Assembly: GCA_031274045.1 (NCBI GenBank)
Contig: JAISQS010000021.1
Span: 1-7,468 of the forward strand
Origin: Planctomycetaceae bacterium
Lineage (GTDB): Bacteria > Planctomycetota > Planctomycetia > Pirellulales > Thermoguttaceae
Reading direction: 5' to 3'
DNA length: 7,468 nucleotides
In this document: in pieces, positions 1-6,265 of the stretch
Numbering within the stretch: the first letter of the stretch is position 1
How the letters are laid out: every line of letters starts with the position of its first letter
Made by a program: the position numbers and the translations under genes
Notes under the pieces: generated by a model
What the model saw: the letters and a program-made list of their open reading frames with translations, nothing else
Database searches by the model: none
What the model was told of the DNA's origin: nothing

Positions 1-61
1 TGTTTCGCGTTGAAAAAATTATTTCGTTATGTTTCGTATATTTTGATTGTTTCGTACTCTC

Positions 62-83
62 AAAAAAACATCTGAAAAGATGT
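62..83 (-). terminator. intrinsic terminator downstream of the TPR/SEC-C gene
   Basis: Read on the minus strand, the stem ACATCT / AGATGT (plus positions 78-83 and 68-73) closes a 4-nt TTTC loop and is followed directly by a run of seven T (62-68). This is the classic rho-independent layout. It lies about 95 nt past the stop codon of the TPR/SEC-C gene and in the right orientation to end its transcript. The stem is short at 6 bp and AU-rich, so efficiency may be modest. Confidence 0.7.
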
Positions 84-177
84 GTGGTATTACAAGGGGC
101 AAACCCTCGTCGCTAACGAAACTTGAGTGGCATAACAAGGTGTATTTTGCCGCGCGCAACGAAAAGTCATCCCGAAA

Positions 178-3100
178 TCACTGACCACAACACCGTTTGT
201 ATTTCTTTCCGCTACCGCACGGACAAGGATCATTGCGACCAACAGATGACTCGTCGGCGTTCTTGAACGGAACCTTCGTTGATGATTCCAATGTACCCGT
301 GTGGGCTGCTGCGCGGGTTGGTGTTTTGTTAAATTTTTTGAATATATTCAAAAGCTCGTTATCCCGGTCATCTCCTAATATTTGATCTGACAAAAATTCT
401 AATACCGGTGTCGGAAACATGTTATCAGCAGGATCATCAAAATCGGTTTCGTGTTCGGCAAGCTCTTGATCAATATCGTCAGGTTCAGCCTGCAACTCAT
501 CGAAAGGTCTCTTTGACGATTTAAATATTGAGAACAACGACAACAAAACAACACGTCGTTTGACTTCTTGCGAAATTTCCACACCGTTTTCGTCTACGTC
601 TTCGTCTAGTCCGTAAACGAGTGCTCTTGCGTTCCATGCTTGCTTTTTCCCGTTGCACCAATCGACAGCGTCCTGAACAAAATCAACTAACATGTCCCAA
701 TGTTTTACGTTTATCCGATGACTGTCTTTCGCTTCTTCGCGGCGTTTTTTGAAAGTGTCGAGTATGGCAACAAATTTTTTACATGCTTCGTCTGCATTTT
801 TGTACATTAAAAAGTATGCGTCAGAAATTTCCTTATACTCCGCCGGATTCTCATGTCTGAAAGTCATCTCGACCAATCTTGCCGCGATAATTTCATCTAC
901 ATATTCTTGTGCTTTGCCGGCATCCGTCACGATTTCAGCTTCTGCAATCTTCTTTGTCCACGTATTCATGATGCTTTCAGCTTCATCAACCTTGCCGGTA
1001 TAGAACAACAAAGCGGCATACGCGAGAGCAGTTTTCGCGTGCATAACTTTTATGAACTTTATCGTCGCAGAACCGCATACCGCGTCGTACAAATCCAACA
1101 CACGTTTTCCCAACTTTAATGCCCGCTTACTTTGATCTATCTCAAGACACGCGATAGCATAATTCTGAACGTGCGAGTAGATTTTATGCAACAAATCAAC
1201 CACATCGAGATACGGTGTATCATTACCGGATCCAAGTTGCATTTTTGAATCATCTTCCTCTGTATCGGAGCCATTGTCCTGTGCCAAATTTATTGCAGCG
1301 AAGGCGGAGTTGACAAAACCGCCTTTTCCGGATTTTGTTTTTCGCTCTGCACTATTGATCATGAGTTTGACGGCTGATTCCAACTCATCAATTGCTATGT
1401 CAAACTTGTCGGCAGCAATACTGTACATCTCCGCGTTAAAATACATGTCTGCGCTCAAATCACAACCAGTCAACATCACACTTATTATCGGGAATTTGAC
1501 ACTGGCAAATCTTTGGATTCTAAGCGTTTCGTTCGCTAATTTATATGTTTTGTTATACCATTTTTCTGCGGTTTCAATGTTACCGATGGCGGCATAAGCT
1601 CTACCGATACCTAAATAGATACTCATCAGACTTAATCTTGTGTGGGCAAAGTCAATCATCGCTGTAGAATCAAATATGTTTCTAGCCTTGAAGAAATATA
1701 CCAACGCGGTTTTATAACGTCCTTTGGTCATAGCGTCACCTCCGCGCGCGGAGTCGAGTGATGCCATATTGCTCATGATTGTCAAGCCGTTGATTATCTG
1801 TGTTTCCAACTCTTCGTCGTTTAGTTTTTTCGCTATTGGCTTGTCTTTATCTTTTGCCGTTTTATGATTTACAGCATACGTCCCTGAATCGAAACTTACT
1901 TTTTTCCGTCGTTCTTCTTTTTTTACTGCTGACGAGAGGTCTTTGACTTTGTTAAGAGCATCTTCGGCTTCATCAAATTTTTTCAACTTCACAAGCACGG
2001 TGTATTTTTCGCTTAAGAATACAGCTAAACCTTGCTCAAGTTTGTCAAGTTGTTTGGTGTCTTTCTCGCCGATCATGTAGTTTCTTATATCTTGCTCATG
2101 AATATCAAAGCATCTGATGGCTTCTTCATACCTTCCCATTCCTGTAAGCAGTTTTACTTTTTTCATTGGTATATGTATGATTGCGAATGCCGGATCAAAA
2201 CCGCGTTCGGTACCTCTCGTGTCTATAAAATGTTTTGCGATACGCATTGATTTATCGATGTATCGCAATGCTTCCTCGTATTGTTCGTTTTGGACAAGTA
2301 AATCCGAGTGCATGAGAGCAGTTTCATATCGCATCCCTTCAAAACCGACGGACGCGAAATATTGAACAAAAGATTCTTCGTCGGCTTTTATGATGATTCT
2401 TTGTTCGCCGGCTTCGTTTACGCCTTGTTTGAATCCTGTTGGTGCGTTTGGTTTACTTCGGAGAATTGCGTCGTGACCTTTGTCGGCAAGTTCATCGTAA
2501 TGATTCATATCCGCCAACGCACCTTGTAAGTCGCCTGCCTCACTCTTCCAAAGAGCACGAGTACGATAAGCATCAATCAACGGTCGCCAATCCGTGAAGT
2601 TTAAAGACGTATAATTCATTCGCGGTTCGAGAGTCGAGAGGATTCGCTCGACCAACTCAAAAGCTTCTTTTTTACGATTACTTTTGTAAAGACGATCTGC
2701 GCGGCTTTGTAAACTGTTTGCCCATTCATTTTTTATGTGGCTAAATTCTTTTTCAGATGAACGCGGCATCCATTTATCATGAATGCTGTATATTTTTTCC
2801 ATGTCGCGCGGATTTATTTCGGAGTCGAGTATTTCGGGCATTTCTGTCAACTGATGATTTTTCATCTTGCGAGTCAAATCATTTATTTGAGCCATTTGAG
2901 CTGCGGTATTCGCGACACCGCCTAGTTGACCGACTTTAGTTGCAAAAAGACAAAGCAGATCAATCTTGCCGTCCGCATAAAGCAACTCGGCAACACCATC
3001 AGCTTCTTTTAACAAATCCATCATCTCCTTATAACGCGACTGAGCGCAATAATGCGACATAAGATCGCTCAACTTGTTAAGCAATGCACCACGCTTGCTA

Positions 3101-3237
3101 ATATCCCCGTTCTTAACCGCTGCGCGCAAAACCGCCACCTCACGTTCAACAACTTCGGGTTTACCCATTGACCCCATCACTGTATTAAACATTGCTTCCA
3201 TTGCTTCTTTGGAAGACAAAATACTAGACATATCCAT
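178..3237 (-). CDS. large TPR-repeat protein with C-terminal SEC-C zinc motif
   Basis: A 1019-residue protein, probably cytoplasmic: no signal peptide or membrane segment is visible. Most of it is helical with TPR-like helix pairs; the clearest are near 224-252, 304-335, 357-385, 408-435, 500-523, 537-568, 594-625 and 733-764, with the usual A/G, Y and small-residue spacing (for example GRYEEAIRCF, GNIETAEKWYNK). A basic linker lies at 436-475, and acidic linkers at 655-664 and 915-940. The last 21 residues (999-1019) are a textbook SEC-C motif, CPCGSGKKYKRCC, with cysteines 1005, 1007, 1016 and 1017 expected to bind one zinc. SEC-C is known from the SecA tail, where it binds SecB and ribosomes, but it also caps many unrelated proteins, so it does not prove a secretion role. 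TPRs usually mediate protein contacts, so a scaffold or adaptor is inferred. The first ATG is chosen because GGAG lies 10 nt upstream; ATG at codon 3 would be 16 nt away. It ends in TGA. I do not recognise the specific family. Confidence 0.93.
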   Translation of the reverse strand: MDMSSILSSKEAMEAMFNTVMGSMGKPEVVEREVAVLRAAVKNGDISKRGALLNKLSDLMSHYCAQSRYKEMMDLLKEADGVAELLYADGKIDLLCLFATKVGQLGGVANTAAQMAQINDLTRKMKNHQLTEMPEILDSEINPRDMEKIYSIHDKWMPRSSEKEFSHIKNEWANSLQSRADRLYKSNRKKEAFELVERILSTLEPRMNYTSLNFTDWRPLIDAYRTRALWKSEAGDLQGALADMNHYDELADKGHDAILRSKPNAPTGFKQGVNEAGEQRIIIKADEESFVQYFASVGFEGMRYETALMHSDLLVQNEQYEEALRYIDKSMRIAKHFIDTRGTERGFDPAFAIIHIPMKKVKLLTGMGRYEEAIRCFDIHEQDIRNYMIGEKDTKQLDKLEQGLAVFLSEKYTVLVKLKKFDEAEDALNKVKDLSSAVKKEERRKKVSFDSGTYAVNHKTAKDKDKPIAKKLNDEELETQIINGLTIMSNMASLDSARGGDAMTKGRYKTALVYFFKARNIFDSTAMIDFAHTRLSLMSIYLGIGRAYAAIGNIETAEKWYNKTYKLANETLRIQRFASVKFPIISVMLTGCDLSADMYFNAEMYSIAADKFDIAIDELESAVKLMINSAERKTKSGKGGFVNSAFAAINLAQDNGSDTEEDDSKMQLGSGNDTPYLDVVDLLHKIYSHVQNYAIACLEIDQSKRALKLGKRVLDLYDAVCGSATIKFIKVMHAKTALAYAALLFYTGKVDEAESIMNTWTKKIAEAEIVTDAGKAQEYVDEIIAARLVEMTFRHENPAEYKEISDAYFLMYKNADEACKKFVAILDTFKKRREEAKDSHRINVKHWDMLVDFVQDAVDWCNGKKQAWNARALVYGLDEDVDENGVEISQEVKRRVVLLSLFSIFKSSKRPFDELQAEPDDIDQELAEHETDFDDPADNMFPTPVLEFLSDQILGDDRDNELLNIFKKFNKTPTRAAAHTGTLESSTKVPFKNADESSVGRNDPCPCGSGKKYKRCCGQ

Positions 3238-3247
3238 GTTTTTTAAG

Positions 3248-3251
3248 CTCC
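3248..3251 (-). promoter_or_regulatory. ribosome binding site of the TPR/SEC-C gene
   Basis: GGAG on the minus strand, 10 nt before the ATG at 3237. It supports the first of two nearby in-frame ATGs (codons 1 and 3). Neither the oxidoreductase nor the visible 12 nt upstream of the phosphofructokinase shows an equivalent, so this is the only clear Shine-Dalgarno sequence in the window. Confidence 0.6.
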
Positions 3252-3335
3252 AATATAACTCTTCAAATTTTGTTTTTAAATTATTGTTAATGTTAAATTG
3301 ATGACAGTTTAATTTCAGCCCGTTGAGTTGACAAC

Positions 3336-3365
3336 ATTAAAACGAGACCAAATTTATCCTGTCAA
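3336..3365 (-). promoter_or_regulatory. sigma-70-type promoter for the TPR/SEC-C gene
   Basis: On the minus strand a perfect -35 TTGACA (3360-3365) is followed after 18 nt by TTTAAT (3336-3341), which matches five of six -10 consensus bases. Transcription would start near 3329, giving a 5' leader of about 90 nt before the ATG at 3237. The promoter sits in the 212 nt spacer between the oxidoreductase stop and the TPR/SEC-C start. That spacer has no convincing intrinsic terminator for the oxidoreductase, so the TPR gene may also receive read-through. Confidence 0.6.
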
Positions 3366-3449
3366 TACCGAAAACGAAGCCGCCGCAACAACGTGCAACT
3401 TGCCGTTCTTTTGGCGACTTCTTTTATCCTCTACATTGAGATTGGTTGA

Positions 3450-5351
3450 CTATTTTTCGTAGCGTTTCAAGTCTGGTGTGTAGAATTTTTTCTTCTCTGC
3501 GTCGTTGCCTGCGATAAGTTTTGATTCGGGTGTTTCGTCGCTGTTTATGTCGAACCATGCTTCGTCGAATTCTACTGTTTTCGCCAATTTTGCAGAGATG
3601 TTTGTTGTCAAAGCGATCACGGCATCGCCCATAGCGACTTCGGGGTAGCATCTTGGCAGTAATTTTACTTTTCTTTTTTCGGGTTCGTCTAATTCGATTT
3701 CTTTGTTCGGGTCGGCTTCGGGGTTGTTCCTGACGCAAAAAGCCCAATGCTCTATCTCTTCACAATAGCCTCTGCTGACATCGCCGAATGTTGCTTGCAA
3801 TGCGATAGCGGCTGACAGCGGGTCGCCTTCTTCTCCGTCTCCGGGTCTTGTTACGACTAACTTCTTTTCCTTTTTATTTAGGGCAACTTTGGTTTTTTGG
3901 TTTACTTCAGCGCGGTCGTAGAACATGGCTTCTTTTTCGCTTTCGATTACGATTGTTCCTTGTGTTCCAAAAACAGTTTCGCCATATCCTCCGAAGCCGT
4001 TACCGTTGATAGATGAGTATGCGACGGTGATTTTTCTTTGTTTTCCGAGTTCGTCTGATTTGTCGTAATCCGGCGCGGCGTAATCGTAAATGCAATGTAC
4101 GTGATCATCGACATCTCTATCGATGGGGTTGTCTGCCAAATTTTCGGGAAAGATGGTTCGTGTTGCGCTTGCTGAGACTGACAATGGGTGTTGTTTTTTT
4201 CCTCCGTGCATTGCGGCGATGAAGATGCTTGCTGCGTCGAGTTGGTGTGAGCCTAGTTCTGCCATTAGCCCTGCGCTTGTCCGGTCAAACAACCTCCATC
4301 GAATCAACTCTTCCGCAGCGGGGCGATCATAAACTTTCTCTGAATCATCAATTTTTAACTGTTCGTGTTTATATCCGTATTCTTCGGCTGATTTGAATTT
4401 GAATCCGGCGTATTCTCCGCCTTTTACGAGGACTTTGTCTGCGAGTTGTGCTTTTGTTTGTTCTATTTGTCGTTCGAGTAGAGTTTTTTCTTCCGGTTTG
4501 AGTCCGCCTCTTGCCAATTTAGCTTCTTGACGTTTCAGCAAGTCTTCGAGTTTACCAGTCAAAAGACCGTCGTCCGGTTTAATGTCTGTCGGCAATGGTT
4601 GTTTCCAACTATCGCCTCCCGGTTTATTGTTCCGGTGCCATTGGGCTTGGATGTAGTGTAGATTCCCGACAACTCCGCTCTGCAACATTTTGACAACATG
4701 ATCATACAAAACGTTATAGTGTCTTTGATGTCCGGTTGCGCAATGTTTTTTGTACAAGACGGCGGCGCGTGCCATTTCTTTGCAATTTGCGACTGTGTGT
4801 GCCATCAACTTTTCTGTCAATACGTGGTATCCTTGTTTCATTGATGCGATGGCAGCCGGTGCGTGTAAAAAGAGCGGCAATCCGATGATTACGGCTTCGA
4901 TAGAAGTTTCGGGGTCGTTATTATTTTTTTCTTTTTCGAGTAGTTCGTTGTAGTCGCCGTAGACGCGGACGTTTTGTCTGGCTTCGGCTTCGTTTTTCCA
5001 ACCGTACTTTTTGATCAGACCGGTTCGGGCGCGGGCGTTCACGCTGGATTCGTCGCCGTGAAATGCGCGGTATTGGTTGAATGGGCGGATGTCTGCGATT
5101 GCGACAACTTTAACGTAAGCCGGATTGATTGCCCCGATGAGGATGCCGCCTTCGTCGCCGGTTCCAAGCACTGCCACACGTAGCGGCTTATCAATACTGC
5201 CGTATCCAAAAAATTTCGCACCGAGACCTTTGCCCGATTGCAGTTCTTTGGAATTTACTTCCTTCAGCAACTTGCGCTGAAGTAATTCGCTACCTATAGC
5301 TGCAAAGAAATTTTCTTTGCCGATAGCTTTTTGTTCGTTTGTTAGGTGCAT
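3450..5351 (-). CDS. Gfo/Idh/MocA-family NAD(P)-dependent oxidoreductase, long form
   Basis: A 633-residue protein, much longer than typical family members of about 330-450 residues. The Rossmann fold begins near residue 57 (LRVAVLGTGDEG) with the dinucleotide loop GTGDEG at 63-68. AVIIGLPLFLHAPAAIASMKQGYHVLTEK at 153-181 is split here as strand and helix ending in E180-K181, the family's EKP-type motif whose lysine is catalytic; proline is replaced by leucine. AELGSHQLDAA (364-374) matches the conserved histidine region of the C-terminal alpha/beta domain. A charged helical insert (about 265-340, rich in K, E, Q) separates the two halves. The family oxidises or reduces sugars, inositols and related compounds with NAD(P); the substrate cannot be told. 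The start fits the LTNEQKAIGKENF opening I recall from planctomycete homologues, but no Shine-Dalgarno is seen. Residues 20-50 lack the twin-arginine and hydrophobic stretch that such homologues often have, so a cytoplasmic location is inferred. It ends in TAG. A 1.1 kb gap upstream argues for its own transcription unit. Confidence 0.93.
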   Translation of the reverse strand: MHLTNEQKAIGKENFFAAIGSELLQRKLLKEVNSKELQSGKGLGAKFFGYGSIDKPLRVAVLGTGDEGGILIGAINPAYVKVVAIADIRPFNQYRAFHGDESSVNARARTGLIKKYGWKNEAEARQNVRVYGDYNELLEKEKNNNDPETSIEAVIIGLPLFLHAPAAIASMKQGYHVLTEKLMAHTVANCKEMARAAVLYKKHCATGHQRHYNVLYDHVVKMLQSGVVGNLHYIQAQWHRNNKPGGDSWKQPLPTDIKPDDGLLTGKLEDLLKRQEAKLARGGLKPEEKTLLERQIEQTKAQLADKVLVKGGEYAGFKFKSAEEYGYKHEQLKIDDSEKVYDRPAAEELIRWRLFDRTSAGLMAELGSHQLDAASIFIAAMHGGKKQHPLSVSASATRTIFPENLADNPIDRDVDDHVHCIYDYAAPDYDKSDELGKQRKITVAYSSINGNGFGGYGETVFGTQGTIVIESEKEAMFYDRAEVNQKTKVALNKKEKKLVVTRPGDGEEGDPLSAAIALQATFGDVSRGYCEEIEHWAFCVRNNPEADPNKEIELDEPEKRKVKLLPRCYPEVAMGDAVIALTTNISAKLAKTVEFDEAWFDINSDETPESKLIAGNDAEKKKFYTPDLKRYEK

Positions 5352-5441
5352 TGTGATATGTTTTTTGAATAGTTGTTTGAATTTGAATTTGTTTGAATAC
5401 GCGCGGCGTATTGTGTGGTTTGTTTTATGGGTTTCGTTGGC

Positions 5442-5463
5442 ATTAAAACCTACATGTTGTCAA
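5442..5463 (-). promoter_or_regulatory. promoter-like elements with a short spacer, upstream of the oxidoreductase
   Basis: On the minus strand TTGACA (5458-5463) and TTTAAT (5442-5447) both occur about 90 nt before the start codon, embedded in wording shared with the TPR gene promoter (CGGNATTGACA and GTTTTAATG). Here they are only 10 nt apart instead of 18, too close for normal sigma-70 use. The -10 box alone may be used with an activator bound at the adjacent tandem repeat (5465-5496). Weak call. Confidence 0.25.
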
Positions 5464-5464
5464 T

Positions 5465-5496
5465 TCCGGTTAAATACCAACTCCGGTTAAATACCA
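5465..5496. repeat. tandem 15-mer, 17 bp period, possible operator
   Basis: TCCGGTTAAATACCA occurs twice, identically, at 5465-5479 and 5482-5496, with a 2 nt gap. It lies immediately upstream, in the minus-strand sense, of the TTGACA at 5458-5463. Exact duplication at this position suggests a binding site for a regulator of the oxidoreductase gene, but a simple slippage duplication is equally possible. Confidence 0.45.
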
Positions 5497-5565
5497 CACC
5501 GCCGCAGGTAAGCCAATAGACAAGAGCTGTGAACATTAACGAAGTCTCAATGTAGTTAGTTGAAA

Positions 5566-5604
5566 ATTCATTCGTGGACAATTTCATGAATTTCACGAAT
5601 GAAT
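5566..5604. promoter_or_regulatory. perfect 11 bp inverted repeat, operator or hairpin
   Basis: ATTCATTCGTG (5566-5576) pairs perfectly with CACGAATGAAT (5594-5604) around a 17 nt spacer that contains the 8 bp palindrome TTCATGAA (5583-5590). The half-site spacing of 28 bp centre to centre and the internal palindrome look more like a protein-binding dyad than a terminator, since neither side is followed by an uninterrupted T run. Confidence 0.45.
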
Positions 5605-5616
5605 GTACTTTGTTTT

Positions 5617-5650
5617 TATCCGGTTCGATTTGGTTTCTATCCGGTTCAAT
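5617..5650. repeat. direct repeat TATCCGGTTC, 21 bp period
   Basis: TATCCGGTTC occurs at 5617-5626 and 5638-5647, that is, two helical turns apart. Its TCCGGTT core is shared with the 17 bp tandem repeat nearer the oxidoreductase start (5465-5496), giving four cores in about 180 bp. The same heptamer also occurs inside coding sequence of this window, so it is not specific by itself. Confidence 0.35.
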
Positions 5651-5689
5651 GTTGTCGGTTTTTTCTCAAAAGGAACGCGAAAAGTTGGA

Positions 5690-5704
5690 GCCGATGTGAT
5701 CGGC
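5690..5704. other. short GC-rich hairpin
   Basis: GCCGAT (5690-5695) and ATCGGC (5699-5704) form a perfect 6 bp stem with a GTG loop. Outer bases AAAG (5682-5685) and CTTT (5707-5710) can extend it across small internal mismatches. On the plus strand it is followed by the broken T-rich string CGTTTCTTT, so it might be a weak plus-strand terminator, but no plus-strand gene precedes it. Confidence 0.35.
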
Positions 5705-5725
5705 GGCTTTCGTTTCTTTGCAAAC

Positions 5726-5757
5726 AAAAAACCAAGTTGAATTGACAACAATTCAAC
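5726..5757 (-). terminator. possible intrinsic terminator on the minus strand
   Basis: Read on the minus strand, GTTGAATT and AATTCAAC (plus positions 5750-5757 and 5736-5743) form a perfect 8 bp stem with a 6 nt loop. This is followed by TTGG and a run of six T (5726-5731). Orientation suits transcripts coming from the phosphofructokinase side through the repeat array, which it would stop before the oxidoreductase. The stem is AT-rich and the T run starts 4 nt after it, so the call is tentative. Confidence 0.4.
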
Positions 5758-5836
5758 AGGCGACGTATTCTACACATTTAAAAAAAAGAAAAAAGACCTA
5801 CAAGAAACACGATCTCAAAAAACCAAACAACCCCCC

Positions 5837-6033
5837 GTCGGCGCAGCCGACAATCACCGCGAAGCGGCGCGGACTGGAACGCGGGCATCCCGCCCGCCTC
5901 TGTGTGTAATAGAACCAAAAAAGTTTGAACTGAACGCTAAAACGGGTTGACAAACGTAAGGTGGGTAACCGACCGCCGGGCGGTTACGTCGGCGCAAGCC
6001 GACAACTGGGGCGGAACACGCATTGACAAAACC
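5837..6033 (+). repeat. structured intergenic repeat, unit 1
   Basis: First of three copies. Order: hairpin GTCGGC-GCA-GCCGAC (5837-5851), mini-hairpin CCGCGAAGCGG (5857-5867), a 117 nt core (5872-5988) starting GACTGGAACGCGGG and ending GCGGTTACG, a tail hairpin GTCGGC-GCAA-GCCGAC (5988-6003), then a conserved tail GGGGCGGAACACGCAT. The core itself contains two self-complementary segments (GCGGGC...GCCCGC and ACCGCCGGGCGGT). By hand alignment the core differs from unit 2 at 11 positions and from unit 3 at 8, with no gaps. No transposase is present, so it is REP-like or a non-autonomous element. Open frames across it are not conserved. Confidence 0.85.
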
Positions 6034-6043
6034 AACACGCCCC

Positions 6044-6244
6044 AATTGTCGGCGTAGCCGACAATTGCCGCGAAGCGGCGCGGACTGGAACGCGGGCGTC
6101 CCGCCCGCCTCTGTGCGTAATAGAACCGAACAAGTTGGAACTGAACGCCAAGACATGTTGGCAAACGTAAGGTGGGTAACCGACCGCCGGGCGGTTGCGT
6201 CGGCGTACTCGCCGACAATTGGGGCGGAAAAAAACATCGGTTCA
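6044..6244 (+). repeat. structured intergenic repeat, unit 2
   Basis: Direct copy of unit 1, offset by exactly 211 nt in the core (6083-6199). It opens with an extended perfect 10 bp hairpin, AATTGTCGGC / GCCGACAATT with loop GTA (6044-6066), and the GCCGC-GAA-GCGGC mini-hairpin (6067-6079). The tail hairpin is GTCGGCG-TACT-CGCCGAC (6199-6216), one pair longer than in unit 1. The tail then drifts (GGGGCGGAAAAAAACAT) up to the junction with unit 3. Confidence 0.85.
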
Positions 6245-6265
6245 CCAAAACGCTTTACGTTTTGG
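6245..6265. other. hairpin at the turning point between units 2 and 3
   Basis: CCAAAACG (6245-6252) and CGTTTTGG (6258-6265) form a perfect 8 bp stem with the 5 nt loop CTTTA. It sits near the middle of the interval between the oppositely oriented cores of units 2 and 3, so it would cap the large hairpin that these two units can form. Confidence 0.55.

Larger units (their letters stand above)
5352..5830. other. long non-coding upstream region of the oxidoreductase gene
   Basis: About 480 nt without a credible gene. On the minus strand it is the probable leader and regulatory region of the oxidoreductase. It holds two pairs of short direct repeats with a TCCGGTT core, three perfect dyads (entered separately), and an A-rich plus-strand stretch at about 5776-5830. 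The last 90 nt before the start codon are AT-rich, with repeated TTCAAA / TTTGAA words but no ribosome binding site. Confidence 0.6.

Noticed and set aside
1..117. Plus-strand frames open from the left edge to stops at 75 and 117
   Set aside because: Too short and without motifs to tell from chance; the region overlaps the terminator of the TPR gene.
178..240. SecA identity from the SEC-C motif
   Set aside because: The rest of the protein has no DEAD-motor motifs and is TPR-like; SEC-C alone occurs in many families.
3424..3747. Minus-strand open frame of 107 codons overlapping the oxidoreductase C-terminus
   Set aside because: It is in another frame of the oxidoreductase, very Arg-rich, with no recognisable motif.
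5450..5536. Minus-strand 28-codon open frame (MFTALVYWLTCGGVVF...) upstream of the oxidoreductase, a possible leader peptide
   Set aside because: Only a weak GAGA lies before it, it spans the 17 bp tandem repeat, which would shift frame, and nothing else supports translation.
5718..5909. Plus-strand open frame of 63 codons
   Set aside because: It starts in A-rich spacer, passes through a terminator-like dyad and ends in repeat unit 1; lysine-rich composition reflects poly-A DNA.
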